From a virus: a DNA stretch of 23,241 nucleotides. The position numbers were made by a program, and so were the translations under genes. Of the stretch, positions 1 through 7,692 are shown piece by piece. Numbering within the stretch: position 1 is the first letter of the stretch; every line of letters starts with the position of its first letter. The stretch spans positions 1 to 23,241 of IMG/VR virus record IMGVR_UViG_3300027974_000163. One strand, given 5' to 3'. The notes under the pieces were generated by a model. That model searched no databases, was not told the DNA's origin, and saw only the letters and a program-made list of their open reading frames with translations.

Positions 1-1364
1 CGCACACCCACCGTTACCACAGAGCCGAGTGGCACGTAGGTGTCTACTTGACCGCCGAATATGTTGATCTCATCTTCGAATGCGGTACGTACCTCGACTG
101 GTGCGTCTTGCACTACGGCTACCAAGATCGCCAACACTGTAGCGTCGATGTTCTCGATGTCTACCTGTGCAAACAGTTCGTGTGCTTGTTGTTCGTCGAC
201 TGCGGCGAGCACTGCTGGCGAGGTGACCAGTTCTGTTGCTTGGTCGCTGGTCAGTTTGTAGGCTAGCAGGGCTTCGATGACGGCTACTACTTCGGCTGGT
301 GTCGCTGTGTCAAGTTCATCGATTGCGGCTGCGAAAACAGCAGCGGTGATCGGCTGGTCTTCTTCTTCAGGTACTGGCACAGCGTCTGTCGTTGGGCTAG
401 AATAGACAGATGTTTCTGTTGTTGTCGTTTCTGTTTGTGGTGTTTCTGTTGTGGTGGTTGTTTCGACTTCCGCTATTGATGTCTCTGTTGGTGGTGGTTC
501 TGTCTCTACCGTTGGCGTATCTAGCACTGTGGTATCTGGTGGGGCGTCAGTAGATGGACTACTTGGTTGTGTCGTACTCGTTGGGTTTTCTGTTGTTTGC
601 GGTGCTGCTGCTTCTGTAGTTGTTGTCTGCGGTGGTGCTGCTTCTGTAGTTGTTGTTTGAAGTGTCGTAGTAATCGGTGCGCTTGTCGCAGTCACAGTCG
701 TAGACGGTGCAGTAATAGAAGTGCTCGTCGTCGACGTTGTGTATGTTGTTGTAGATTCCCATATTGTCGTCTCCGTTGATGTAGTCGTATCGGCTGGAAC
801 TGTCGTGTCGGGCACTGTCGTATCGGTCGGTATCTCTTCAGTTGTGTACGCTTCGTCAGGTACGATCTCCCAACCTTGATCGTCGATATTCCACGCTAGC
901 ATAAAACAAGTGCCGCCGCCGTTCTCATAAAACCAAGCGTCGAGCGTTTGCGTTCCTGCGTCAAGTTGGATCTCACTTGTTTCGGTGGCGCTGCAGCCTT
1001 GATCTTGCCAAGCACCAAACTCGTGTGTTCCGATTTTTACTGTGCCGCCGTCGTCGCTTGCCACCCAAAACTTGATCGTGTCGTGTGCAGGTATCTGTAC
1101 GAATCCTTGGTAGTGCACCATGAACAGGTCATCACCGCAAGGTAGAAAAGGCTCACCGTCGAAACTGCGGTTGATGTTGTTTTCTTGTTCTTCACCGCAC
1201 AACGGATACGCGTTGTCGCTCTGTATCGGTGGTATCTCGTCGACCGTATAATATCGTGCGTACAGTCCTGTAACGTCTGCTTTGGCGGGTTGTGCGAACA
1301 GTGCGAGTATTGCTACTGGCGCAAATATCAGCCAACGGTTAGCCGAGAAGTGCTGTGACCTCAT
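1..1364 (-). CDS. Secreted PA14-domain protein with Thr-rich stalk (3' end outside window)
   Basis: The frame is open from an ATG at 1364 to the left edge, giving 454 residues with no stop. Residues 1-29 form a clear Sec signal peptide: a basic start, hydrophobic WLIFAPVAILALF, then QPAKA with Ala at -3 and -1. Residues 30-165 resemble a PA14 domain: GLYARYY at the start, MVHYQGFVQIP, the hallmark VASDDGGTVKIG, LDAGTQTLDAWFYENGGG and FMLAWN. Cys56, 76, 124 and 153 could form disulfides. Residues about 172-335 are a Thr/Pro/Glu-rich stalk. Residues 338-435 are Ala-rich and helical, possibly repeated. PA14 domains are beta-barrels that often bind carbohydrate. The first 26 nt overlap the 82 aa gene; this start is chosen because it yields the complete signal peptide. 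CG-rich triplets look commoner here than in neighbouring genes, a visual impression only. I infer a host-surface or exported protein, perhaps anchored by the missing C-terminus. Confidence 0.85.
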   Translation of the reverse strand, partial: MRSQHFSANRWLIFAPVAILALFAQPAKADVTGLYARYYTVDEIPPIQSDNAYPLCGEEQENNINRSFDGEPFLPCGDDLFMVHYQGFVQIPAHDTIKFWVASDDGGTVKIGTHEFGAWQDQGCSATETSEIQLDAGTQTLDAWFYENGGGTCFMLAWNIDDQGWEIVPDEAYTTEEIPTDTTVPDTTVPADTTTSTETTIWESTTTYTTSTTSTSITAPSTTVTATSAPITTTLQTTTTEAAPPQTTTTEAAAPQTTENPTSTTQPSSPSTDAPPDTTVLDTPTVETEPPPTETSIAEVETTTTTETPQTETTTTETSVYSSPTTDAVPVPEEEDQPITAAVFAAAIDELDTATPAEVVAVIEALLAYKLTSDQATELVTSPAVLAAVDEQQAHELFAQVDIENIDATVLAILVAVVQDAPVEVRTAFEDEINIFGGQVDTYVPLGSVVTVGV

Positions 1365-1587
1365 CGGCTGTCAAACCTAACTTGTCTAGAACGGCTTGCT
1401 TGGCTGCAAGTTTGGCTGCTGGTTCGTCAGCAATCTCCTGTTGAACTGATGCCCATAAGCCGTCAAGTACGGACTTGCTTGGCTTCGTTCCTTCACTGTG
1501 CCAAAGAATGTCTGTGTACTCGCCACCAACCGTAGTCCATTCTTTGCCTTGATAACGGCGTGTCAAAACTACTGCGTAATCGGTCAT
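1339..1587 (-). CDS. Small tail-region protein, 82 aa, with KLGLTADE C-terminal motif
   Basis: Starts with an ATG that overlaps the stop of the 202 aa fibre gene (ATGA), with GGAAG about 8 nt upstream, so it is probably translationally coupled. The N-terminal half (RRYQGKEWTTVGGEYTDILW) looks like a small globular domain. Residues 62-82 form the helix AKQAVLDKLGLTADEVTALLG. Almost the same helix ends the 69 aa gene at 2192-2401, which follows the other fibre gene. I know this C-terminal motif from small phage tail-region proteins but no function for it. A fibre partner or assembly helper is an inference from position and repetition. Confidence 0.8.
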   Translation of the reverse strand: MTDYAVVLTRRYQGKEWTTVGGEYTDILWHSEGTKPSKSVLDGLWASVQQEIADEPAAKLAAKQAVLDKLGLTADEVTALLG

Positions 1588-2192
1588 GGTGTTACTTCCA
1601 TTACTGTGATTGTGCTAATGCTGTTGTCTTGGTCTGAACTACCACGCCTATTCAAATAAAAAGTGTAACCACCGCCTAATGCTTTAGTTTGCACTTTGTA
1701 AGTTGTTGCCGATGTTGTTGCAGGGCTGTCTAAAAATTGCATAGAAAAATTATATGAACGGTCTTGAGTTCTTACTTCGCCGACAAGCGTGCCTGTTTGT
1801 GAACCGCCACCAGTACTAAGACCAATAGCGGTAGCACCTCTAACAAATTGCATTACAGGAACTTCTGTAGGGGCACTTAAACCGCATGAAAAAACAGACA
1901 TAATTAAAACTTTGTTGCTTGCGCTTGTAGGTGTAATAGACACAGACAAACCAGTTACATCAACAAAAGATGATGACGCAGTACTAAAAGTTGATGCAGT
2001 CACCGTTGTAGATTTTACTTGCACGACACCAGCCGTTTGCACCACCCACGCTGTGCCGTTCCACACCAACGCCTGCGACAAAGTCGTGTCATAAATTGCT
2101 TGACCTGTGTACGGTGACGCAGGACGAGTAGCAGTAGTACACACAGCAGGCTGAACCAACGATTGCGCACCCAAAACGGTAGACAACGGCAT
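1584..2192 (-). CDS. Putative tail fibre / receptor-binding protein, 202 aa
   Basis: ATG overlaps the stop of the 69 aa gene (TAATG), with GGGAGG 6 nt upstream. Residues 1-50 form a short attachment-type module (TATRPASPYTGQAIYDTT then VWNGTAWV) that also begins the 203 aa protein at 2410-3021. The rest (about 55-202) is Ser/Thr-rich and beta-strand-like. SFVDVTGLSVSITPTSASNK and a STITVMEV ending are familiar from phage fibre or tail-associated proteins. I infer a virion-surface protein whose N-terminus docks to the particle and whose C-terminus contacts the host or acts as a knob. The exact position in the particle is not shown by the sequence. Confidence 0.75.
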   Translation of the reverse strand: MPLSTVLGAQSLVQPAVCTTATRPASPYTGQAIYDTTLSQALVWNGTAWVVQTAGVVQVKSTTVTASTFSTASSSFVDVTGLSVSITPTSASNKVLIMSVFSCGLSAPTEVPVMQFVRGATAIGLSTGGGSQTGTLVGEVRTQDRSYNFSMQFLDSPATTSATTYKVQTKALGGGYTFYLNRRGSSDQDNSISTITVMEVTP

Positions 2193-2401
2193 TACATACC
2201 TCCCAACAATAGTTGTGCTTCGGCATCGGTGATACCAAGTTTAGTAAGCAACGCTTCACGGGCAGTCACTTTTTCTGCGGCTGTTACGGCTAATGCCTGT
2301 GCTTCGGCTGCATCGTTTGTTTCTTGTTCTAATTCTGCGTCTGTTTGTTCACGTTCAATTACATTGCCTGTAACTGCGTCGATAACTATTACTTTTGCCA
2401 T
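2192..2401 (-). CDS. Small tail-region protein, 69 aa, paralogue of the 82 aa protein tail
   Basis: ATG at 2401 lies 8 nt after the stop of the 203 aa gene, with TTAGGAAA upstream. The start (AKVIVIDAVTGNVIEREQTD) reads as a short beta-hairpin. It is followed by an acidic/Ala-rich helix, possibly coiled coil (residues 20-45), and the motif AREALLTKLGITDAEAQLLLG (47-67), which matches the end of the 82 aa protein. It sits between the two fibre-like genes and overlaps the next one by one base. Its function is unknown; a fibre-associated or chaperone-like partner is a guess from position. Confidence 0.78.
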   Translation of the reverse strand: MAKVIVIDAVTGNVIEREQTDAELEQETNDAAEAQALAVTAAEKVTAREALLTKLGITDAEAQLLLGGM

Positions 2402-2409
2402 GTCATTTC

Positions 2410-3021
2410 CTAACTATTTACATATCCATAAACGCGGGCTGTGACTGTAATTGAACTACCTAAAACGGTAAAGCCATCGGCGCTTGTTGTTGCGTTGTAA
2501 CGACCACCCATAAACTGCCAAATGCTTGCATCTGTTCTGCCAAAATCAACCGTAATTGCTGTGTTGGTTGCGGCAAACGGATTACCAAGTTCAATAATTT
2601 CTCGTGCATATCCTGCTCCGTTTCCAACAGTCCACGATGTAGCGCTGTTGCTTGTTGAACCGCCAAACGCACCAGTTTGATAATTAGGCGTGTTCATATC
2701 GTAGTTTGCTGCCGTTATATCTGTGCCACTTGCCCTTAAACGAACGGTTGGGTTGTTTGCCGCTGTGTGCGTTAAAATAATTCTGTAATTAGCGTAAGTT
2801 GCGCTAAAACAATTATCAAAACTTAAAGACGAACCAGCGGTAACCGTTCCTGATGTTATAAAAACAAGACCGCCAACGGGCAACCACGAAGTACCGTTAT
2901 ACACCTTCAACGAATCAGTATCAGTCTCCGAAATAACTTGACCATCAAACGGAACCGTAGGTCGAGACGTAGATGTGGCTACACCCATGCGTAGACCTTG
3001 TGTTGTAGCAGAAATTGTCAT
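2410..3021 (-). CDS. Putative tail fibre / receptor-binding protein, 203 aa
   Basis: ATG overlaps the stop of the 68 aa gene (ATGA), with GAGGAG 5 nt upstream. Residues 1-52 carry TSTSRPTVPFDGQVISETDT followed by VYNGTSWLPVGG, a module common at the N-terminus of phage fibre-like proteins and shared with the 202 aa protein. Residues about 55-203 form a separate beta-rich domain (SLSFDNCFSATYANYRIILT, then MGGRYN, ending TARVYGYVNS) that resembles C-terminal domains of phage tail fibres. I infer an exposed adhesion protein. The two fibre-like proteins share an anchor but have different distal parts, suggesting alternative or co-assembled receptor binders. Confidence 0.75.
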   Translation of the reverse strand: MTISATTQGLRMGVATSTSRPTVPFDGQVISETDTDSLKVYNGTSWLPVGGLVFITSGTVTAGSSLSFDNCFSATYANYRIILTHTAANNPTVRLRASGTDITAANYDMNTPNYQTGAFGGSTSNSATSWTVGNGAGYAREIIELGNPFAATNTAITVDFGRTDASIWQFMGGRYNATTSADGFTVLGSSITVTARVYGYVNS

Positions 3022-3224
3022 ACTGGCTCCTCAACTATTGGTGCAACAAAATCTACACCATTCCATGTGTAACCAATACCAGCATAAGTTTTACCTGCCG
3101 TATCAAAAAAGGTTTCGTGCCAAGTGCCTTCATAGCGGTCAGGGTTTGCAGCCATAAACTCTGCTGTAACAACAGCAACATCCGTGACAACACCATTAGT
3201 GACTTGTGCAAAATACTGACTCAT
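3018..3224 (-). CDS. Small tail-fibre-region protein, 68 aa
   Basis: ATG overlaps the stop of the Gly-rich gene (ATGA), with GAGG 8 nt upstream. The pattern MSQYFAQVTNGVVTDVAVVT, a middle containing TW and FFDT, and YAGIGYTWNGVDFVAP is a familiar small phage protein found beside tail fibre genes, usually annotated as hypothetical or tail-associated. It appears to be one compact beta-domain without signal peptide or membrane segment. Its exact role is unknown. Coupling to both neighbours places it in the adhesin/fibre cluster. Confidence 0.8.
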   Translation of the reverse strand: MSQYFAQVTNGVVTDVAVVTAEFMAANPDRYEGTWHETFFDTAGKTYAGIGYTWNGVDFVAPIVEEPV

Positions 3225-4063
3225 ACCTTAAACCTCACATAAACAATTCCGCTTCCGCCTGCCGCACCGTTGTTGTTGCCTGATGAACCGCCGCCACCGT
3301 TGCCTGTGTTTGCTGCACCTGCTGTACCAGTCATTGTTGTACTTGTTGCCCCTGTACCACCAACACACAATGTTGTGGTAATCGTTGCACCTGTAAAAGT
3401 ACTTAGAATCGTTGAATTGCCTGTGCCGCCTGCACCGCCCGCTGATGCGGTCGCGTTAGCACCAACGGCTTGATTGCCACCACCGCCGCCACCCGAATAG
3501 TTTGCCGAACCGTAACCGTTACCACCAGCAAAACCAAAAGTAGAGTTCATTGCTACTGCGCCAGCCGTGTTGTAATAACCGTCACCGCCACCACCACAAC
3601 CACCGCGTTGCGGTACGCCTTGACCAGTGCCAGCAGAGTTAGCCCCACCAGAACCACCGCCGCCGCCTGACACATATAAACCACCTGTGACTGCGCCAAT
3701 TGAAGTACCAAAACCTGTTGACGCTGCGTTACCGCCGCTTGTACTACCTGTTCCACCTGCACCAATTTTTACTGCATAAGTTGCGGCAGTTAAATAAATT
3801 GTTTGTTGAAACAACCCGCCTGCACCGCCGCCGCCACCGCCAATGTTTGTAGATAATGCGCCCCAAGCACCTGCACCACCGCCACCAATCATCAACACAT
3901 CAAACAAACCTGTTTTAGATACAACTAAGTTGGTGTCACTAGTAAACGCTAAAAGCGTATAACTTTCGCCACTGACCGTGATGCTTGACGATGTGCCACC
4001 TGTAGCAGCACCATAGCCGTAGCCCTTCAAAGCCAACACGCCATACGGTGTACGAATACCCAT
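3221..4063 (-). CDS. Glycine-rich tail adhesin-like protein, 280 aa
   Basis: ATG lies 2 nt after the stop of the 114 aa gene. Residues 1-58 form a beta-rich head ending in LFDVLMIGGGG. The rest is dominated by glycine runs (GGGGGGAGG near 75-83, then GGGGGSGG, GGCGGGGDG, GGGGGGN) separated by short Ser/Thr/Ala segments. It closes with GSGIVYVRFKV, the usual last strand of this family. Gly-rich distal adhesins of tailed phages, such as gp38 of phage S16, fold as packed polyglycine-II helices with variable loops that bind receptors. I infer a receptor-binding or fibre-tip role from composition and position. The glycine blocks make the DNA locally repetitive (GCC/ACC-rich on the plus strand). 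Confidence 0.78.
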   Translation of the reverse strand: MGIRTPYGVLALKGYGYGAATGGTSSSITVSGESYTLLAFTSDTNLVVSKTGLFDVLMIGGGGAGAWGALSTNIGGGGGGAGGLFQQTIYLTAATYAVKIGAGGTGSTSGGNAASTGFGTSIGAVTGGLYVSGGGGGSGGANSAGTGQGVPQRGGCGGGGDGYYNTAGAVAMNSTFGFAGGNGYGSANYSGGGGGGNQAVGANATASAGGAGGTGNSTILSTFTGATITTTLCVGGTGATSTTMTGTAGAANTGNGGGGSSGNNNGAAGGSGIVYVRFKV

Positions 4064-4065
4064 AC

Positions 4066-4410
4066 TTAGTTTGTCTTATCCCAACCAACAACAGTCACAT
4101 TCACCTTGCTTGCCGCATCCGACAAACCAGTCAAAGTTTCCGTAGTCAACAACACAAGTGCCGTATCCCAAATCATCACATCATTCGCACCAATCGGCAA
4201 ATTAGACATCAAACGATTAGCAGCCGTAGCCGAAGTACCAATAGCCAAAGTCACAGTACGGTCAACCGTATCCGTATTAGCAATAATAATTTGCTTCACC
4301 ACAAAAGTATGACCTGCTGTTACCGTACACAACGTTGTCGAAGTAGTACCCAACTGTACGGGGGCTGTACCACCCGAAAGTCGTGATTCTGTTCTGTCGC
4401 CTGATGCCAT
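4066..4410 (-). CDS. Small beta-rich virion protein, 114 aa
   Basis: Begins one base after the stop of the 172 aa gene, with AGGAG upstream (AGGAGTTTAATATG). The sequence is nearly all alternating beta-strand (TLCTVTAGHTFVVKQIIIAN, then TVTLAIGTSA, then VMIWDTALVLLTTETLTGLS), consistent with a beta-sandwich. Proteins of this pattern occur beside tail fibres in actinobacterial phages and other phages and are usually called hypothetical. No enzymatic motif is seen. A tail or particle-surface component is inferred from the operon. Confidence 0.75.
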   Translation of the reverse strand: MASGDRTESRLSGGTAPVQLGTTSTTLCTVTAGHTFVVKQIIIANTDTVDRTVTLAIGTSATAANRLMSNLPIGANDVMIWDTALVLLTTETLTGLSDAASKVNVTVVGWDKTN

Positions 4411-4411
4411 A

Positions 4412-4930
4412 TTAAACTCCTACGTCCATAATGAATAATGCTCCTTCGGTTGTTGTGTTCAAACCACCAGCAGCCGCAGTAGCAGCCCATGCTACACCGT
4501 TCGCAGCAGTCGAATCCGCAGTCAAAACGTAAGCGTTAGTACCAACAGGCAAACGATTCAATACCGACCCAGTAGTGACCAACAAGTCACCCTTGGTCGT
4601 CAACTTAGAAGCAACCGCGTTTGCTTGGTCAGCGTCAGTAGCAGTAAAAACTGGGTAACAAGTAGCACCAGCAGCATGAGAAGCAGCAGTAGTACCATCC
4701 TGACCGCGAGTAATACTCGACAACGAAGAACCCGTACGTGCTGCCACCAAAACTTTTTCTTCGGTGCTAAGACCTGGGTCAATAACCATAAAGAACGGAC
4801 CTGAAGCAGTGGTAGTCCAGTTCGTTACATCGCCAGTGAGCAAAGCAGAAGTGTCACCAGCAGTAATGGAGTTGGTCAGGGTGCAAGCAGGTGCCGCACC
4901 AGCGTAAGACCTTCTCGTTGCGTATGCCAT
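4412..4930 (-). CDS. Tail protein, 172 aa, with adaptor-type domain and fibre-type segment
   Basis: Strong Shine-Dalgarno (AGGAGCAAAAATG), 8 nt after the stop of the 620 aa gene. Residues 20-95 contain NSITAGDTSALLTG, EEKVLVAARTGSSLSSITRG and GTTAASHAAGA. The same arrangement occurs at residues 29-95 of the 295 aa protein (6805-7692), so both carry one common phage module. Residues 108-152 (TTKGDLLVTTGSVLNRLPVG, then YVLTADSTAANGVAWA) are a segment very common in phage tail fibres. The protein therefore links a neck/tail-type domain to a fibre-type domain. I infer a connection between tail and fibres; no known gene name applies. Confidence 0.75.
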   Translation of the reverse strand: MAYATRRSYAGAAPACTLTNSITAGDTSALLTGDVTNWTTTASGPFFMVIDPGLSTEEKVLVAARTGSSLSSITRGQDGTTAASHAAGATCYPVFTATDADQANAVASKLTTKGDLLVTTGSVLNRLPVGTNAYVLTADSTAANGVAWAATAAAGGLNTTTEGALFIMDVGV

Positions 4931-4938
4931 TTTTGCTC

Positions 4939-6801
4939 CTAATCTTGTACTGAACGCATTGTAACAGTGCAGGTGCCTTCAAGGTCCCAGTTGGACTGGT
5001 ATCCGTCAATCACCTGAAATTCTAAATCTTCCATAACTACCGAATATGTTTCAGTATTTTCTTGGTAGTTTATCACACGTGGGTTAGTAACTAAATCCCG
5101 TAATGCTTGAAGTTCTGTTTCAACATCAAAATAGTATTCGGTGTCATGGACACGCAAACGGTGGTGCATCAAAATAGGTACCCTGAACACTTGGCTTCGG
5201 GCTGGGGTGGCATATGCTCTTGCCATCCATCGGGTTAAAGTTGGACCAACCAGAGCAGAGTAGCGGGTGAAGTCCAGTTTGAAACGTGCTTCAATGAACT
5301 TGGATTGTGGTCCTGTAGCCACCGACTCTGTAGCCAAAGCCAAATCGTGTGGTGACATCGACTGGTATGTGCCAGAATCCAATGAAATTGATGGGGTGAT
5401 AGTTCCGTAGAGGGGTGTGGAACGAATATCAAATTTGGCTACGAATTTGCGGTCTGGGATACCCCAACGGTAGGTTCCTGTGGTCAGTTCTGCTGTAGTG
5501 ACAAGGTTTGCTGAGTCTTCAACATAGATACCATCGGCTGATACAGAGAAGATGCGTTTGTTGTTGAAGGTTGCCACAGCCAAAACGTTCGCTGTTGAAG
5601 TCAACATCAAGTCCGAAGCATGGGCTGGGGTGTTGGTCGAAATGAAAGTTGAAAGGTCTAAACGTCCCAACCCTGAAGAAGTGCCATCGTATTGCGACCA
5701 GTTAAACCACACGTAACGTTCTTCGGCTGTGAAAGAAACGACGCTGCCTGGTGTTGGGATGAGTGCGCCTGCTACAAGGTTTGATGCTGAGTCGGTGGTG
5801 GCGTAACGTACACCTTTGTTTGTTCCAACAAATATGCCACCAAGGTATCCGTAAACAACTAAAGGTATTTCACCTGAAGGTAGTTCCAATGCAACAACAG
5901 GTTGGTCCAGTACACCCGCCGAGGTGATAGTGATTTTGTAGACAGCACCACGGGTACCTGCATATCCTGCAGCGTAGATAGCGTTTTGTCCTGCAGCGAA
6001 ACTTACCCAGTTCCATGTGCTGATTGGGTGGGCATAGTCATCACCACCGATGTGACCTGCTGGGTCATAGTAAAGGTCTGTTGCGCCACCAGTTGAGTTA
6101 CCAGAAACCATAAGATGACCTTTAACAAAGTCAACATAATAAAGTTGGTGACCGTAAGCGACGTTGGATGCTACGTCTGCTGCCGTATATTTCCACAACC
6201 CGTGCGTGTTGTTGGTTCCCTCGTATGTCAAATAAATGTTTGTTCCATCTGTAGCCATATCACGCGGCGTGTGACCAGTAGGTAAACCTATAGCAGATGT
6301 CCACGTTGGACTAGTAGCGAACGGGTCTGTCGTATATTTTAATGTCTGACCATCAACAACATAAACACGGGTGTCGGTAGCAGCAATAAGCAGGTTGGTG
6401 TTAGCAGAGTCCAACGATTCTTTAACCGTGTTCAACAAAGTCACCTGACCCTTAATCCAAGGGTTTATACCCTTAGAAGAAAAGAATCTATAATCCTGTG
6501 CTTCGGCAGTGTCAGCATACTTTTGTCCTGCACCATAATGCCAAGACGTTTCACCTCTACGCCATAAACCTTGAGGGTTAATAGCAGCCTCACCAGGGCT
6601 AGTTGACTGGTCAACAGAGTCACGGACACGCGGCTCAAAACCTCTAGTGAACTGATTAGATTTCTGGTCGATGAGGAATGGTCTGCCGTTAATAGCAACA
6701 GGAAAAATGTCTGGTACTAAAGAAGTGCTAGTTGCTCCACCAAAGAAACGTGGCGGCGGTTTAAAGAACGAATCGGTGAAACGCAAAAGATTATCTGCCA
6801 C
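4939..6801 (-). CDS. Tail nozzle-like / minor tail protein with beta-propeller-like repeats, 620 aa
   Basis: GTG start with AAGGA 8 nt upstream, 3 nt after the stop of the adaptor gene. Residues 15-120 carry PPPRFFGG, GRPFLID, FEPRVRDS, NPQGLWRRGETSWHYGAGQ and KGINPW, a block I know from actinophage tail proteins. Residues about 135-440 show blade-like repeats, each a hydrophobic strand pair (TRVYVVDG; TDGTNIYLTYEG; AIYAAGY; GIFVGTNKGVRYATT; ADGIYVEDS), suggesting a beta-propeller. Residues 540-620 form a final beta-domain (YYFDVETELQALRDLV, then YSVVMEDLEFQVIDG). Its place directly after the adaptor parallels the gp11-gp12 order of T7, whose nozzle also contains a propeller. Nozzle is my preferred reading; a minor tail protein of a long-tailed phage is the alternative. 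Confidence 0.7.
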   Translation of the reverse strand: MADNLLRFTDSFFKPPPRFFGGATSTSLVPDIFPVAINGRPFLIDQKSNQFTRGFEPRVRDSVDQSTSPGEAAINPQGLWRRGETSWHYGAGQKYADTAEAQDYRFFSSKGINPWIKGQVTLLNTVKESLDSANTNLLIAATDTRVYVVDGQTLKYTTDPFATSPTWTSAIGLPTGHTPRDMATDGTNIYLTYEGTNNTHGLWKYTAADVASNVAYGHQLYYVDFVKGHLMVSGNSTGGATDLYYDPAGHIGGDDYAHPISTWNWVSFAAGQNAIYAAGYAGTRGAVYKITITSAGVLDQPVVALELPSGEIPLVVYGYLGGIFVGTNKGVRYATTDSASNLVAGALIPTPGSVVSFTAEERYVWFNWSQYDGTSSGLGRLDLSTFISTNTPAHASDLMLTSTANVLAVATFNNKRIFSVSADGIYVEDSANLVTTAELTTGTYRWGIPDRKFVAKFDIRSTPLYGTITPSISLDSGTYQSMSPHDLALATESVATGPQSKFIEARFKLDFTRYSALVGPTLTRWMARAYATPARSQVFRVPILMHHRLRVHDTEYYFDVETELQALRDLVTNPRVINYQENTETYSVVMEDLEFQVIDGYQSNWDLEGTCTVTMRSVQD

Positions 6802-6804
6802 CGT

Positions 6805-7692
6805 TTAATCCTTCGATAGAAAAGTTGGGTACGCCCTCGAAAGTCTTGATGCCTCTGCCTGGATACGGTCACGACGTAAACGTTGCAACTGGCTGAAACT
6901 GTTTCCTACAGCACCAACAGCAACTTCGTCTGAACGTCGTGTGTCACCTTGTGATTCGGTGAAGTTGCGTTTCACTTCGCGTGGTGACATCAAACGTATC
7001 TGTGTACCCAAAGCCAAAATGTCTGTAACAGAATCCTGTACACCACCAGTGCTATTGACATCAACTGATTCCGTGGATGGTTTTACATAGGCTGCTTTAT
7101 AAACAATACGAAGTCTTCCAGGGAATACTCCTTGGTCGAAACGTAAAGCAAATCCTGAAGCAAAGTCATCTGTTGGCAGGTCGCGGATGAGACGAACTTT
7201 GCGGGCTATTGGATAATCGGTTGTCATATATCTAACCGACACTGTAAGCAAGTCGATAATGTTTGTAATGCCTGTCAAGTTAATCATCACATCTGAACCG
7301 TTGTAATCAATGTCAGCGGTTTTGATTTGGAACAGCCCGTTCATTGGTGCAGACAAATCGGTTACTTCATCAGCAAGTGCTTCTAAACATTGTGCCCTAG
7401 GGAACCGTGGGTTGATGGTAACAATTGCGCCAGCAGTGTGGGCTGCAGCAGTAGTCCCGTTATAGCCACGTTCTACAGTTAGTGCTTTGGTTCCGCTATC
7501 GGCAGCCCAAATGTAAAACAGTTCTGAATCTATTTCGAATACTTGACCAACACGCAACCCTTCCAAAGCATACGTGACAACGACACTTGTGTCACCGCTG
7601 GTAATGGTGGAGACAAGTTTGTTACGAGCCTCCACCGTTCCAGACAGTAGTTGCCGCAACGTCCTATCAATGACGGTTGCTGCTGTTGTCAT
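6805..7692 (-). CDS. Putative head-tail adaptor / connector protein, 295 aa
   Basis: ATG follows the TAG of the 41 aa Lys-rich gene directly and in the same frame. Residues 1-28 are helical (ATVIDRTLRQLLSG). Residues 29-97 hold the module STITSGDTSVVV, then DSELFYIWAADSGTKALTVE, RGYNGTTAAAHTAGA and NPRFPRAQ. Residues 98-210 (LEALADEVTDL, GLFQIKTADIDY, then RLRIVYKAAYV) suggest an adaptor-like fold. Residues 220-295 form a basic helical end (RLMSPREVKRNF, LQRLRRDRIQAEASRL). Position between capsid-linked genes and the propeller protein, plus size, support a neck adaptor. No single motif proves it; a tail completion protein is the main alternative. Confidence 0.65.
   Translation of the reverse strand: MTTAATVIDRTLRQLLSGTVEARNKLVSTITSGDTSVVVTYALEGLRVGQVFEIDSELFYIWAADSGTKALTVERGYNGTTAAAHTAGAIVTINPRFPRAQCLEALADEVTDLSAPMNGLFQIKTADIDYNGSDVMINLTGITNIIDLLTVSVRYMTTDYPIARKVRLIRDLPTDDFASGFALRFDQGVFPGRLRIVYKAAYVKPSTESVDVNSTGGVQDSVTDILALGTQIRLMSPREVKRNFTESQGDTRRSDEVAVGAVGNSFSQLQRLRRDRIQAEASRLSRAYPTFLSKD

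Noticed and set aside
451-660. Plus-strand Val/Ser/Gly-rich ORF as a gene
   Set aside because: It is the complement of the Thr codons in the PA14 stalk (ACA/ACC read as TGT/GGT); no start signal or neighbours.
559-762. 67 aa minus-strand frame with Asn/Tyr/Arg/Asp-rich product
   Set aside because: Frame-shifted reading of the Thr-rich stalk of the PA14 gene; the composition is an artefact of the repetitive ACA/ACG codons.
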